A stretch of 19,805 bases of DNA from an uncultured Micrococcales bacterium (GTDB lineage Bacteria > Actinomycetota > Actinomycetes > Actinomycetales > Microbacteriaceae). Location of the stretch: NCBI GenBank assembly GCA_913060985.1, contig CAJXTQ010000005.1, positions 1-19,805 of the forward strand, read 5' to 3'. The translations under genes were made by a program, and so were the position numbers. Each line of letters starts with the position of its first letter. Position 1 is the first letter of the stretch. Shown piece after piece: positions 1 through 8,186 of this stretch. The notes under the pieces were generated by a model. That model was given only the letters and a program-made list of their open reading frames with translations. It was not told the DNA's origin and did not search any database.

Positions 1-8
1 AGGTTTAG
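1..8 (+). other. Possible last codons and stop of the upstream gene (expected murF)
   Basis: The window opens with a TAG at 6-8 directly against the mraY GTG start at 9. In dcw clusters murF normally precedes mraY, so this TAG could be the murF stop. Only eight bases are visible, so the frame cannot be verified. The AGG at 1-3 also lies at a reasonable ribosome binding distance from the mraY start. Confidence 0.25.
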
Positions 9-1106
9 GTGCGGGCACTAATTGCAGGTGGTGGAATCGCGCTGCTGATAACCCTCCTCACAACACCAGCGTGGATTTGGCTATTCAGAAAGCTTAACTG
101 GGGACAGTTTGTAAGGGATGATGGCCCGGAGACCCACCACACAAAACGCGGAACTCCGACAATGGGTGGCCTAGTAATTATTGCTGGATCTGTAATCGGT
201 TATTTCGCGGGAAAGCTACTCAACGGCGAGACCCCATCCGTTACAGCTCTTCTAGTTCTGTTTATGATGGTTGGGCTTGGCCTGGTTGGATTTATTGATG
301 ATCTGTTGAAAGTTAGGAATCAAAGATCCTTGGGGCTAACAGGGTGGACAAAAATTGCCCTGCAAGGTCTCGTTGCCGCAGCTTTTGCCGTTTTGGCCCT
401 GCAGTTTCCGAATGCTAGGGGGCTTACTCCCGCCTCAACCTCTATTTCACTGTTTCGAGACCTGCCAATAGATCTATTTATTTGGGGGAGCGCTATTGGC
501 ACGGTCTTATTTATTGCATGGACGTATTTGCTAGTTGCGAGCGCATCCAATGGGGTGAATATTGCCGATGGGCTTGACGGGCTTGCAACAGGAGCCTCGA
601 TTTTTGCTATTGGTGCCTACGTTGTCATCGGTTTTTGGCAATTCAACCAGGCCTGCGCAACAGCACTTGAACCAAATTGCTATCAGGTGAGAGATCCTTT
701 GGATATAGCTGTGGTGGCAGCGGCCATAGTTGGCGCTTGCATCGGCTTTTTGTGGTGGAATACTTCACCTGCCCAGTTATTTATGGGGGACACTGGCTCA
801 CTGGCTCTGGGTGGAGCGCTGGCAGCACTGGCAATAGTTTCAAGGACTGAGCTGCTGCTGATTTTGATTGGTGGATTGTTTGTCATCGTCACCGGCTCGG
901 TTGTTTTGCAAAGAGGTTATTTCAAACTGACCAAGTGGCGAACGGGAACTGGCAAGCGAATATTTTTGATGTCACCGCTTCACCACCACTTCGAACTTAA
1001 GGGTTGGCAGGAAATCACTGTTGTGGTGAGGTTTTGGATTATCGGCGGACTATCGGTTGCAGCAGGCGTTGGGTTGTTCTATGCCGAATGGATTTATGGA
1101 TTATGA
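9..1106 (+). CDS. mraY: Phospho-N-acetylmuramoyl-pentapeptide-transferase MraY
   Basis: This integral membrane enzyme transfers phospho-MurNAc-pentapeptide from the UDP precursor to undecaprenyl phosphate, making lipid I at the inner face of the membrane. The 365-residue protein has the normal family length and a GTG start. The family signatures are all visible: the Asp pair D97-D98 in FIDDLLK, the motif NGVNIADGLDGLA at 181-193, the catalytic-site Asp D261 in MGDTGS, and the triple His H325-H327 in PLHHHFELKGW. About ten hydrophobic segments are present. An outer-loop segment at 211-231 has two Cys residues (C216, C224) that might form a disulfide; this is inference. Its TGA stop overlaps the murD ATG (ATGA), so translation of the two is probably coupled. 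Identification is secure. Confidence 0.97.
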   Translation: MRALIAGGGIALLITLLTTPAWIWLFRKLNWGQFVRDDGPETHHTKRGTPTMGGLVIIAGSVIGYFAGKLLNGETPSVTALLVLFMMVGLGLVGFIDDLLKVRNQRSLGLTGWTKIALQGLVAAAFAVLALQFPNARGLTPASTSISLFRDLPIDLFIWGSAIGTVLFIAWTYLLVASASNGVNIADGLDGLATGASIFAIGAYVVIGFWQFNQACATALEPNCYQVRDPLDIAVVAAAIVGACIGFLWWNTSPAQLFMGDTGSLALGGALAALAIVSRTELLLILIGGLFVIVTGSVVLQRGYFKLTKWRTGTGKRIFLMSPLHHHFELKGWQEITVVVRFWIIGGLSVAAGVGLFYAEWIYGL

Positions 1107-2533
1107 GATTTGAGGGCTGGGGCGGAGATTGGGACGGCCGCGTCGCGGTATTTGGACTGAGCAGTTCAGGTTTCAGCGCTGCCGACACCCTGATTGAGCT
1201 AGGGAGCAAGGTAAGGGTTTTTGCAAAAACCGCCGAAGAGAACTATCGAGAATTACTGGACGTAATTGGTGGTGAATTGGTCGCAGATGATGAGGACACT
1301 GAATCTTTTGACGACTTTGATCCTGAGCTGGTTGTCACCTCGCCAGGTTTTAGTCCTAGTCATCCGCTGATTGCTCACGCAATTTCTAAAGAGATTCCAA
1401 TTTGGACCGACATTGACCTCGCCTGGAGGTTGCGAGACAAGCAACCGGGCGCAAAGTGGATCACCGTCACCGGCACAAATGGAAAAACCACAACAGTTGA
1501 GCTGATTACCCACATTTTGCAGACAGCTGGGAAAAAAGCGGTTGCCTGCGGAAACATAGGTAATCCAATACTTAACCCGCTGAGGGAGCCGGTGGAGTTT
1601 GATTTTTTGGTAGTTGAGCTATCCAGCTTCCAGCTGCATTACCTTTCTGAGCTCTCTCCAGTCAGCTCGGCCTTTCTAAACATTGCCGATGACCATATCG
1701 ATTGGCACGGGGATTTTGAAAGTTATCTGTCGGCTAAGTCGAAGATATACGAAAACACCCAAGTTGCCGCTATTTACAACGCTGAGGATAAAAACACTGA
1801 GAGAGCCTTGGAGAATGCCGAGGTCATAGAAGGGTGCAGGGCGATTGGTTTTAGCCTAGCCACGCCAGCTGTCAGCATGGTCGGCTACGTCGAGGATGTT
1901 CTTGCTGACAGGGCATTCCTTGCAGACAGGGCACACAACGCTCTGGAAATTGCAACTCACGAGCAAATTTCCCAAATTGCCCCAATCAGTGTTCACCTGC
2001 TTCAAAATGTTGCGGCAGCGGCCGCCGTGACTCGATCAGTGGATGTTGAGCCCGCCTTTATCCGAGATGCAATATTAAGTTTCAGCCCGTCGGCCCATAG
2101 AAACCAATACTTGGGCGAGAAAAGTGGCGTCAGGTTTATAAATGATTCAAAAGCCACCAACGCTCACGCAGCCCTGGCAGCGCTTGCCTCCCTTGAGCGG
2201 GTGGTATGGATAGCAGGGGGAGACTTCAAGGGAGTTGACCCAACCGATTTGGTGTCAAAAATTGCAAGTCAGCTGAAATCCGTTGTTTTGATAGGAAAAG
2301 ACCAGTCAGCTCTGAGTCAGGCTTTGGACATTCATGCTTCAGATGTTGAGGTTGTCTCTGTTGCTGATCAAGCAGATGTTATGCAGGCGGCCGTTGAAAA
2401 GGCTTTTGAGCTTGCAGAGATTGGCGACACGGTGCTGTTATCTCCCGCTGCCGCAAGTTTTGACCAGTTTGATAGTTATCAGCACCGTGGCGAGATGTTT
2501 ATTCGTGCCTTTGAGAGATTGGAGGGAAATTGA
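1103..2533 (+). CDS. murD: UDP-N-acetylmuramoylalanine-D-glutamate ligase MurD
   Basis: This cytoplasmic ATP-dependent Mur ligase adds D-glutamate to UDP-MurNAc-L-Ala. The frame is open further upstream, but the ATG at 1103 overlapping the mraY stop is the sensible start. It places the Rossmann-like N-terminal strand (RVAVFGLSSSG) at residues 13-23 and gives 476 residues, typical for the family. Visible motifs are the P-loop GTNGKTT at 124-130, VVELSSFQL at 170-178, NIADDHIDWHG at 193-203, and YLSAKSKIY with the likely carbamoylated Lys K212. The C-terminal domain has FINDSKATN and a closing SPAAASFDQFDSYQHRG segment. No clear ribosome binding site precedes the ATG, which fits re-initiation after mraY. 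The stop overlaps the ftsW TTG start. Confidence 0.96.
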   Translation: MRFEGWGGDWDGRVAVFGLSSSGFSAADTLIELGSKVRVFAKTAEENYRELLDVIGGELVADDEDTESFDDFDPELVVTSPGFSPSHPLIAHAISKEIPIWTDIDLAWRLRDKQPGAKWITVTGTNGKTTTVELITHILQTAGKKAVACGNIGNPILNPLREPVEFDFLVVELSSFQLHYLSELSPVSSAFLNIADDHIDWHGDFESYLSAKSKIYENTQVAAIYNAEDKNTERALENAEVIEGCRAIGFSLATPAVSMVGYVEDVLADRAFLADRAHNALEIATHEQISQIAPISVHLLQNVAAAAAVTRSVDVEPAFIRDAILSFSPSAHRNQYLGEKSGVRFINDSKATNAHAALAALASLERVVWIAGGDFKGVDPTDLVSKIASQLKSVVLIGKDQSALSQALDIHASDVEVVSVADQADVMQAAVEKAFELAEIGDTVLLSPAAASFDQFDSYQHRGEMFIRAFERLEGN

Positions 2534-3660
2534 TTCGCAACGAATCCAAACCCTTTTATTTTTTGCTAGGGCTGACACTTTTGTTGGTAATTTTTGGGCT
2601 GGTTATGGTCGCCAGCGCCAGTGCTGTTGATTCGCTTCGTCAAACCAATTCCGCCTATAACGTGTTTGGGCGACAAGCAATTTATGCCGGGATAGGCCTG
2701 ACCGTAATGCTGGTGGTGTCAAGGGTTCCGGTTTCCTGGATTCGTACTCTTGCTCCAGCGGCTTTGTTCTCAACTTTGGTTCTGCAAATACTGACAGTGA
2801 TCTTTGGTGCTGACATCAATGGAAACAGAAACTGGCTTGAAATCGGACCAATTACCCTGCAGCCCAGTGAATTTCTAAAACTTGGATTGATTATGGCCAC
2901 GGCAGCAATTATTGCCAGCAACTTTCACAATCGGGAAAATTTCAGGACATGGCTTGTACCGATGGGTTTTTTGGCTATTTCGCTTGGATTGGTTGCTGGC
3001 TTCGGTCGAGATGTTGGAACGGGAATAGTAATTGCGGTATTGGGCGTAGGCATGTTCGCACTTGCCGGAATGCGTTGGAGTCATTTACTGAGTGTTGTAG
3101 CCATTGGGTCCGTATTGGGTGTGGGCGCAATCATGTCCTCTGCTAGCCGCTCCGCTAGGTTTCAAGCATGGCTCTTTCCTGATTCGGCAGACCCCATGGG
3201 TGTCAGGTGGCAGTACGAGCACGGGACCTGGGCATTGGCCGCTGGTGGATTATTCGGAACCGGTTTGGGCAAATCTAAACTCAAGTGGTCATGGATTCCA
3301 GAGGTTGAAAATGACTTTATATTCGCAATCATTGGTGAAGAGCTCGGCCTTATAGGTGCTTTCGGCGTCGTTGCCTTATTTATTGCACTGGCGGTGACTT
3401 TTATGGTGCTTATTCACAAAAACAACGACCCGTTCCAAATGCTGGTCATCGGCGGGGTGATGACCTGGATAATCATGCAGGCATTTATTAATATCTCAGT
3501 GGTTTTGGGAGCTCTTCCTGTTCTGGGAGTTCCCTTGCCCCTTATCTCCGCAGGAGGATCATCGCTAATTGCCACACTTGGAGCAATTGGCGTGGTTCTC
3601 GCAATTGAAAGATCGAGGCATGCGGCAGAGCTGAAGTCGAAGAAGTTGGTCAAGGCTTGA
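2530..3660 (+). CDS. ftsW: Septal peptidoglycan polymerase FtsW (SEDS family)
   Basis: FtsW is a polytopic SEDS glycosyltransferase that polymerises lipid II at the septum together with a class B penicillin-binding protein. The 376-residue protein has about ten hydrophobic segments. SEDS landmarks are NGNRNWLEIGPITLQPSE near the middle of the N-terminal half, GRDVGTG (the family GxDxGT motif), the loop rich in charged residues ending IPEVENDFIFAIIGEELG, and PLPLISAGGSS near the C-terminus. The start is TTG at 2530, inside the murD stop (TTGA), preceded by GGAGGG at 2521-2526. No ATG or GTG occurs before the first membrane segment. Its place between murD and murG supports FtsW rather than its paralogue RodA. 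Confidence 0.95.
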   Translation: MIRNESKPFYFLLGLTLLLVIFGLVMVASASAVDSLRQTNSAYNVFGRQAIYAGIGLTVMLVVSRVPVSWIRTLAPAALFSTLVLQILTVIFGADINGNRNWLEIGPITLQPSEFLKLGLIMATAAIIASNFHNRENFRTWLVPMGFLAISLGLVAGFGRDVGTGIVIAVLGVGMFALAGMRWSHLLSVVAIGSVLGVGAIMSSASRSARFQAWLFPDSADPMGVRWQYEHGTWALAAGGLFGTGLGKSKLKWSWIPEVENDFIFAIIGEELGLIGAFGVVALFIALAVTFMVLIHKNNDPFQMLVIGGVMTWIIMQAFINISVVLGALPVLGVPLPLISAGGSSLIATLGAIGVVLAIERSRHAAELKSKKLVKA

Positions 3661-4703
3661 AGTTTTTACTGGCGGGAGGCGGAACCGCAGGGCATGTGAA
3701 TCCGCTCTTGGCTACTGCAGATCATTTGGCAGATTTAGGCCACCAGATTGAGGTAGTGGGAACCAAAGAGGGCCTTGAGTCAAGGCTTGTCCCAGAGCGG
3801 GGCTATAAATTGAGTTTTATCCCCAAACTTCCGTTCCCAAGAAAACTCAGTCTTAGCCTGCTGATTTTTCCATTCAGGTTTTTGGCAATTGCCTTCAGCC
3901 TGAGAAAGCGGGTTAGAGCCTGTGACTGCGTCATTGGCTTCGGGGGATATGTCTCTGCCCCTGTCTATTTGGCTGCAAAACTTTTCTCAAAGCCACTTGT
4001 AATTCATGAGGCAAATGCCCTACCGGGAATAGCAAACAAGTTTGGCTCAAGGTTCACAAGCCACGTTGCAACAAGCTTTCCAGGAAAACTAAAGGGACGC
4101 ATGATTGGCGTCCCTCTAAGAGCAGAGATACCAGCCAGCAAGGATTACGACATTCAGCAAGCGCGGGTTGAACTGGGCTTAGATCCGTCAAAGCCGGTGT
4201 TGTTAGTTACTGGCGGCTCGCAGGGTGCCCAAAGGATAAACAAGGCTGTTATTGAGGCTAGCCAGAAACTGAAAGATGCGGGGGTTCAGGTTTATCACAT
4301 TGCCGGCCAGAACAACGATCTGGCAGAGAAGATCTCTGATGGTTATGTTCGAGTTGGATATTGCAACCGCATGGAACTTGCAATTCGGGCCAGTGATTTT
4401 GCGATTAGCAGAGCGGGTGCTGCAACGGTCAGCGAGCTAACCGCTCTGGGGGTGCCGGCGCTATTCATCCCTTATCCAGTAGGTAACGGGGAGCAGAGAT
4501 ACAACGTCGCGCAACTGGTGGAATCAGAGGCGGCACTTATGGTGGAGGATAAAGACTTTGATGCGGAGTACATAAACCGCGAGTTGATCCCGATTCTCAG
4601 CTCAAAGAAGAAACTTTCGGAGATGGGTCGGAAAATGCAGTCTTTTGGCAAGCTAGACGCCACTGAGAAATTGGTGGAAATGGCTCTGGAGGCAATTAAG
4701 TGA
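3657..4703 (+). CDS. murG: UDP-N-acetylglucosamine-N-acetylmuramyl-(pentapeptide) pyrophosphoryl-undecaprenol GlcNAc transferase MurG
   Basis: MurG adds GlcNAc to lipid I to form lipid II at the cytoplasmic face of the membrane; it is a GT-B fold, family 28 glycosyltransferase. At 348 residues the length is normal. Signatures are GGGTAGHVNP at 7-16, HEANALPG at 117-124, GGSQGAQ at 186-192 and SRAGAATVSE at 251-260. The conserved glycine loop starts at residue 7, so the TTG at 3657 must be the start; it overlaps the ftsW stop (TTGA) and no ATG is available. A recognisable ribosome binding site is lacking, which points to translation coupled to ftsW. The stop overlaps the murC GTG. Confidence 0.96.
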   Translation: MKFLLAGGGTAGHVNPLLATADHLADLGHQIEVVGTKEGLESRLVPERGYKLSFIPKLPFPRKLSLSLLIFPFRFLAIAFSLRKRVRACDCVIGFGGYVSAPVYLAAKLFSKPLVIHEANALPGIANKFGSRFTSHVATSFPGKLKGRMIGVPLRAEIPASKDYDIQQARVELGLDPSKPVLLVTGGSQGAQRINKAVIEASQKLKDAGVQVYHIAGQNNDLAEKISDGYVRVGYCNRMELAIRASDFAISRAGAATVSELTALGVPALFIPYPVGNGEQRYNVAQLVESEAALMVEDKDFDAEYINRELIPILSSKKKLSEMGRKMQSFGKLDATEKLVEMALEAIK

Positions 4704-6082
4704 TTAGTCCTGATTTTTCGGTGAAAGTTCCCGCAGAGCTGGGACGCGTTCACTTTATTGGCATCGGCGGGTCAGGCATGAGCGGCTTGGCTCGGTTGCT
4801 AATAAAATCTGGTCATAAAGTGACAGGCAGTGATGTTCGTGGAAGCGGCAATATTGACTCGCTAATCGAGCTTGGCGCCAGAATCCATATCGGTCACGAT
4901 GCCAACAACTTGGGGGATGCCGACACTGTAGTTGTAACAGGAGCGCTATGGCAGGACAACCCGGAGTATCAAAAGGCGCTGCAGCTTGGCTTGCCGGTAT
5001 TGCACCGTGCCGTCTTACTATCAAGCATCGCTAGCTCACACAGGCTGATAGCCGTAGCTGGAGCACACGGCAAAACAACCACGACAGGGATGATCATTAC
5101 CGCCTTGAGGTCGCTTGGCGCCGACCCAAGTTTCGTCAATGGCGGGGTAATTGTTGAATATGGGCTCAGTAGCGACTATGGCAACGGGGAGCTATTTGTC
5201 ATCGAGGCGGATGAATCAGACGGGTCTTTTCTGCACTATGACACAGACATTGCAGTTATTACCAATGTCGATGCCGACCACCTAGATCACTACGGTTCAA
5301 GTGATGCGTTTTTCGAGGCTTTCGACACTTTTGCCTCTAACGCCAATGAATTTGCTGTGATTAATTCCTCTGATGCGGGATGCCAGAAACTTTCAGTTGG
5401 CAAAAAGCCTGGAACCATTGGCTTTGGCTACCAGAACTCCGAAATTCAGATTTTTGATGTTGACGCATCTGGGCCAAAGGTTTCTTTTTCAGTCAATTAC
5501 GGCGAAAGCTCTCAGAAACTCGAGTTGAATATTGCCGGTGAGCATAATGCTCAAAACGCTGCAGCAGCGATTTCAGTTTTGGTGGGTCTAGGTTTTGGCT
5601 TTGAGCAATCCTGTCAGGCGGTTGCTGATTACCAGGGGGCGGAGCGAAGGTTTGAACTTCACGGAGAGGTGCGCGGAGTGAGGGTCTATGACGACTTCGC
5701 TCACCACCCAACAGAGGTAGAGGCTGCGCTAGAGGGCGCCAGGGCATCTAATCCCGGCGGGCGTTTGATTACCGTTTTTCAACCCCACCTCTTTAGTCGC
5801 ACTCGAATTTTTCAAAAGGAATTTGCCGAGGTTCTCTCTTTGAGCGATGAGGTTGTGATCACTGATATTTATCCTGCGAGAGAAGATCCTGAGCCCGGTG
5901 TCACCGGAGAGTTAATTGTGAATCACTTCCAGAATAAGCAGAAGGTGCACTACCTTCCCGAATGGTCAAGTGTTGCCGATTATGTATCCAAGTTAGCCAT
6001 TGAGGGCGACTTCGTGATCACGATGGGGTGTGGCGATATCTACAAAATGTGCCCTGAACTTCTGGAGTCTTTGGAGAAATAG
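4700..6082 (+). CDS. murC: UDP-N-acetylmuramate-L-alanine ligase MurC
   Basis: MurC is the cytoplasmic ATP-dependent ligase that adds the first stem-peptide residue, L-alanine, to UDP-MurNAc. The 460-residue protein has the three Mur ligase domains. The N-terminal nucleotide-sugar site GIGGSGMSGLA is at 21-31, the P-loop GAHGKTT at 121-127, EADESDGSF at 169-177, DADHLDHYG at 191-199, and YDDFAHHP and FQPHLFSRT in the C-terminal half. The start is GTG at 4700 inside the murG stop (GTGA), with GGAGG at 4688-4692 seven bases upstream. It ends in TAG, whose last base is the first base of the ftsQ GTG. It acts before MurD in the pathway although encoded after it. Confidence 0.97.
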   Translation: MISPDFSVKVPAELGRVHFIGIGGSGMSGLARLLIKSGHKVTGSDVRGSGNIDSLIELGARIHIGHDANNLGDADTVVVTGALWQDNPEYQKALQLGLPVLHRAVLLSSIASSHRLIAVAGAHGKTTTTGMIITALRSLGADPSFVNGGVIVEYGLSSDYGNGELFVIEADESDGSFLHYDTDIAVITNVDADHLDHYGSSDAFFEAFDTFASNANEFAVINSSDAGCQKLSVGKKPGTIGFGYQNSEIQIFDVDASGPKVSFSVNYGESSQKLELNIAGEHNAQNAAAAISVLVGLGFGFEQSCQAVADYQGAERRFELHGEVRGVRVYDDFAHHPTEVEAALEGARASNPGGRLITVFQPHLFSRTRIFQKEFAEVLSLSDEVVITDIYPAREDPEPGVTGELIVNHFQNKQKVHYLPEWSSVADYVSKLAIEGDFVITMGCGDIYKMCPELLESLEK

Positions 6083-6846
6083 TGGGTGATCAGAAAAGGC
6101 AGCTGAAAACACTGCGTAAACAGGCCAGGCTTCAAAAAAAGCTAGCCAAGAAAGAAGCCGGCGGTTATTTGGCTAGCCGAATCCTGGCAGGCTCTCTGCT
6201 GACTGGCTTCATAGCACTACTCGGACTGGTTTTAGCGACTTTTCAAACTCCGCTCCTTGCAATTGAAAGAATAAATTTCGAGGGAAATCAGCTGATTACC
6301 GAGCAAGAGCTTTCGGCTGCGACGGCTAATTTGCTTGGGCAGCCACTGACTACCGTCAGTGATGCGCAGGTGGAACAAATGCTCTCCCAGTTTTCAACTG
6401 TTGAATCCTTTGCAATTCAATCAAGGCCACCTCACGAGTTGGTCATCAGAATCAGAGAGCGTCAACCAATTGCGACTGTCATAACTAGTGAAGGGCAATT
6501 TATCTTTGACGCGGCGGGAGTTCGTCTAAGCCCATTTTCAGGGGAACAAATACCCAGGGTGGTGGTAGTTGATGATCCAGCAGAATCCCCCAAGTACAGA
6601 TCTGCCGTAGATGTCCTCTTGTCCCTTCCGCTCGGTCTTTATCGCGAGGTATCGCTTGTAACGCTAAACAGTCAAGACAGCGTTGAGTTATCACTCAGGG
6701 ATGGCACAAGAGTAATTTGGGGCGATGATTCGGATGCGGTTCTAAAGCACGAGGTTTTGCAAACTCTTATTGCGAATCAGACTGAACAGGTAGATTTTGA
6801 CGTCAGCGCACCTTTGGCACCGGTAGTTGTTTACCGAGATTTCTAA
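6082..6846 (+). CDS. ftsQ: Cell division protein FtsQ (DivIB family)
   Basis: FtsQ is a bitopic membrane protein that links early and late divisome proteins, recruiting FtsB, FtsL and FtsW/FtsI partners. The 254-residue product has a basic cytoplasmic N-terminus (residues 1-28), one membrane segment at about 31-53, a POTRA domain starting near IERINFEGNQ (61-70), and the FtsQ-type C-terminal segment with VIWGDD. The start is GTG at 6082, sharing one base with the murC stop, with GGAG at 6073-6076 before it. Sequence identity in this family is low, so the call rests on architecture plus position between murC and ftsZ. ftsA does not follow, as expected in actinobacteria. Confidence 0.92.
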   Translation: MGDQKRQLKTLRKQARLQKKLAKKEAGGYLASRILAGSLLTGFIALLGLVLATFQTPLLAIERINFEGNQLITEQELSAATANLLGQPLTTVSDAQVEQMLSQFSTVESFAIQSRPPHELVIRIRERQPIATVITSEGQFIFDAAGVRLSPFSGEQIPRVVVVDDPAESPKYRSAVDVLLSLPLGLYREVSLVTLNSQDSVELSLRDGTRVIWGDDSDAVLKHEVLQTLIANQTEQVDFDVSAPLAPVVVYRDF

Positions 6847-6888
6847 AAGGGTTAATTTTTTACCGCAACACGCCCGAGCTCCTGACGG

Positions 6889-6917
6889 GGTTAGTTGCCC
6901 ACAGGGCCTACCTTTTT
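6889..6917 (+). terminator. Terminator-like hairpin with T-tract between ftsQ and ftsZ
   Basis: The arms are 6889-6900 and 6904-6912 around an ACA loop. GCCC pairs with GGGC, then AG with CT, then GGT with ACC, giving nine base pairs with a TT bulge and a single T bulge. TTTTT follows directly at 6913-6917. The shape fits an intrinsic terminator or attenuator that would limit read-through from the mur operon into ftsZ. The bulges and the three-base loop make this uncertain. Confidence 0.4.
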
Positions 6918-6920
6918 CGC

Positions 6921-6937
6921 GCATCCAAAAAGGATGC
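6921..6937 (+). repeat. Perfect inverted repeat in the ftsZ leader
   Basis: GCATCC (6921-6926) and GGATGC (6932-6937) are exact complements around AAAAA. No T-tract follows on either strand, so it is not a standard terminator. It could stabilise or regulate the ftsZ mRNA or bind a protein; nothing in the sequence decides between these. Confidence 0.5.
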
Positions 6938-6981
6938 ATTGAGCCTAAACCTAAGGTAAAGGTTCAAGGTTTTTAGGGTTT

Positions 6982-6988
6982 GGAGGAG
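6982..6988 (+). promoter_or_regulatory. Strong ribosome binding site of ftsZ
   Basis: GGAGGAG lies four bases before the GTG at 6993. It is one of the best matches in the window and fixes the start, just before the conserved N-terminus of FtsZ. A TAAGGT at 6952-6957 fits a loose actinobacterial -10 (TAnnnT), but no -35 was found, so I do not call a promoter. Confidence 0.75.
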
Positions 6989-6992
6989 TTCC

Positions 6993-8186
6993 GTGGCAGA
7001 GAGTCTCAACCACAGGGCCGTTATCAAGGTTGTTGGAGTTGGCGGTGGTGGGGTTAATGCCCTCAACCGCATGATTCAAGCAGGTCTAAAGGGCGTTGAA
7101 TTTGTAGCTATCAACACAGACAGTCAAGCGCTGCTCATGAGCGATGCTGACGTCAAGCTTGATATTGGCCGAGACATCACCAGGGGACTGGGTGCCGGAG
7201 CTGACCCCGAGGTGGGGCGTCGAGCAGCGGAAGATCACGCTGATGAAATTGAAGTGGCTCTTCGGGGGAGTGACATGGTGTTCGTTACCGCTGGAGAAGG
7301 TGGAGGGACCGGCACCGGGGCCGCACCGGTTGTGGCAAAGATTTCAAAACAACTCGGCGCACTAACTGTTGGTGTTGTGACCAGACCCTTCAACTTCGAA
7401 GGAAAACGTCGGGCTGTGCAAGCCGAGGACGGCATCAAGGTTCTAAGCGGTGAGGTGGACACACTGATAGTGGTTCCAAACCAGAGATTGCTGGAGATGA
7501 CCAACAAAAATATCAGTGCCGTCGAGGCATTCTTCACCGCAGATGACGTTCTTCGTGCGGGAGTTCAGGGAATCAGTGAATTGATTATCATTCCGGGGCT
7601 GATAAACCTTGATTTTGCGGACGTGAAATCTGTAATGCAAAATGCGGGCAGTGCGTTGATGGGAATCGGAACCGCAAAGGGTGAAGATCGGGCCATAAGA
7701 GCGAGTGAAATCGCTGTCTCATCTCCTTTGCTGGAGGCAAGCATTGAGGGGGCACACGGTGTTCTGCTGCTCATTCAAGGCGCCAGTGATATTGGTTTGC
7801 ACGAGATTGATGAAGCGGCCAGGTTGGTCCAAGAAGCGGTCAACCCAGAGGCGAACATAATCTTTGGTGCAAACATCGACGACACCTTGGGTGATGAAGT
7901 TCGGATCACTGTGATTGCCGCTGGTTTCGACACCGAGGGTCTTCCCAAAAAGGATTACAGCAGGGAGATAGGTGCTGCCGCTCTTGCTTCGGTGGGTGCT
8001 GAAATCATGAACGACGCTCCGGATGAAGAAGAAGTAGCCCAAGACGAATTCGACATTGAGCCGGTTGAACTCGAAATTGAAGAGCCAACCTTTGAAGAGC
8101 AACCAGAGCCTGAGAAGGAAAAGGTGAACTCCAAGCGAGATGACTCTTGGGGTGACGACCTGGATATTCCAGATTTCTTGTCTTGA
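6993..8186 (+). CDS. ftsZ: Cell division GTPase FtsZ
   Basis: FtsZ is the tubulin homologue that polymerises into the Z-ring at mid-cell and recruits the divisome. The 397-residue protein shows GVGGGGVNAL at 15-24, the tubulin signature GGGTGTG at 103-109 and the T7 loop NLDFAD at 205-210, whose Asp residues D207 and D210 complete the neighbouring GTPase site. A strongly acidic linker covers about 341-385, and the C-terminal peptide DDLDIPDFLS is at 388-397. That peptide is the expected docking site for SepF, encoded two genes downstream. It ends at Ser without the basic residues often found last in FtsZ. The start is GTG with a strong GGAGGAG. The stop lies inside the TTGA that starts yggS. 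Identification is certain. Confidence 0.99.
   Translation: MAESLNHRAVIKVVGVGGGGVNALNRMIQAGLKGVEFVAINTDSQALLMSDADVKLDIGRDITRGLGAGADPEVGRRAAEDHADEIEVALRGSDMVFVTAGEGGGTGTGAAPVVAKISKQLGALTVGVVTRPFNFEGKRRAVQAEDGIKVLSGEVDTLIVVPNQRLLEMTNKNISAVEAFFTADDVLRAGVQGISELIIIPGLINLDFADVKSVMQNAGSALMGIGTAKGEDRAIRASEIAVSSPLLEASIEGAHGVLLLIQGASDIGLHEIDEAARLVQEAVNPEANIIFGANIDDTLGDEVRITVIAAGFDTEGLPKKDYSREIGAAALASVGAEIMNDAPDEEEVAQDEFDIEPVELEIEEPTFEEQPEPEKEKVNSKRDDSWGDDLDIPDFLS

Noticed and set aside
1004..1102. Upstream extension of murD by 33 codons into mraY
   Set aside because: It would overlap the conserved end of mraY by about 100 bases and adds residues before the normal MurD N-terminus; the ATGA start at 1103 fits better.
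2334..2630. A 98-codon + strand frame across the murD-ftsW junction
   Set aside because: It lies in another frame over two well-supported genes and reads as low-complexity Leu/Arg-rich sequence.
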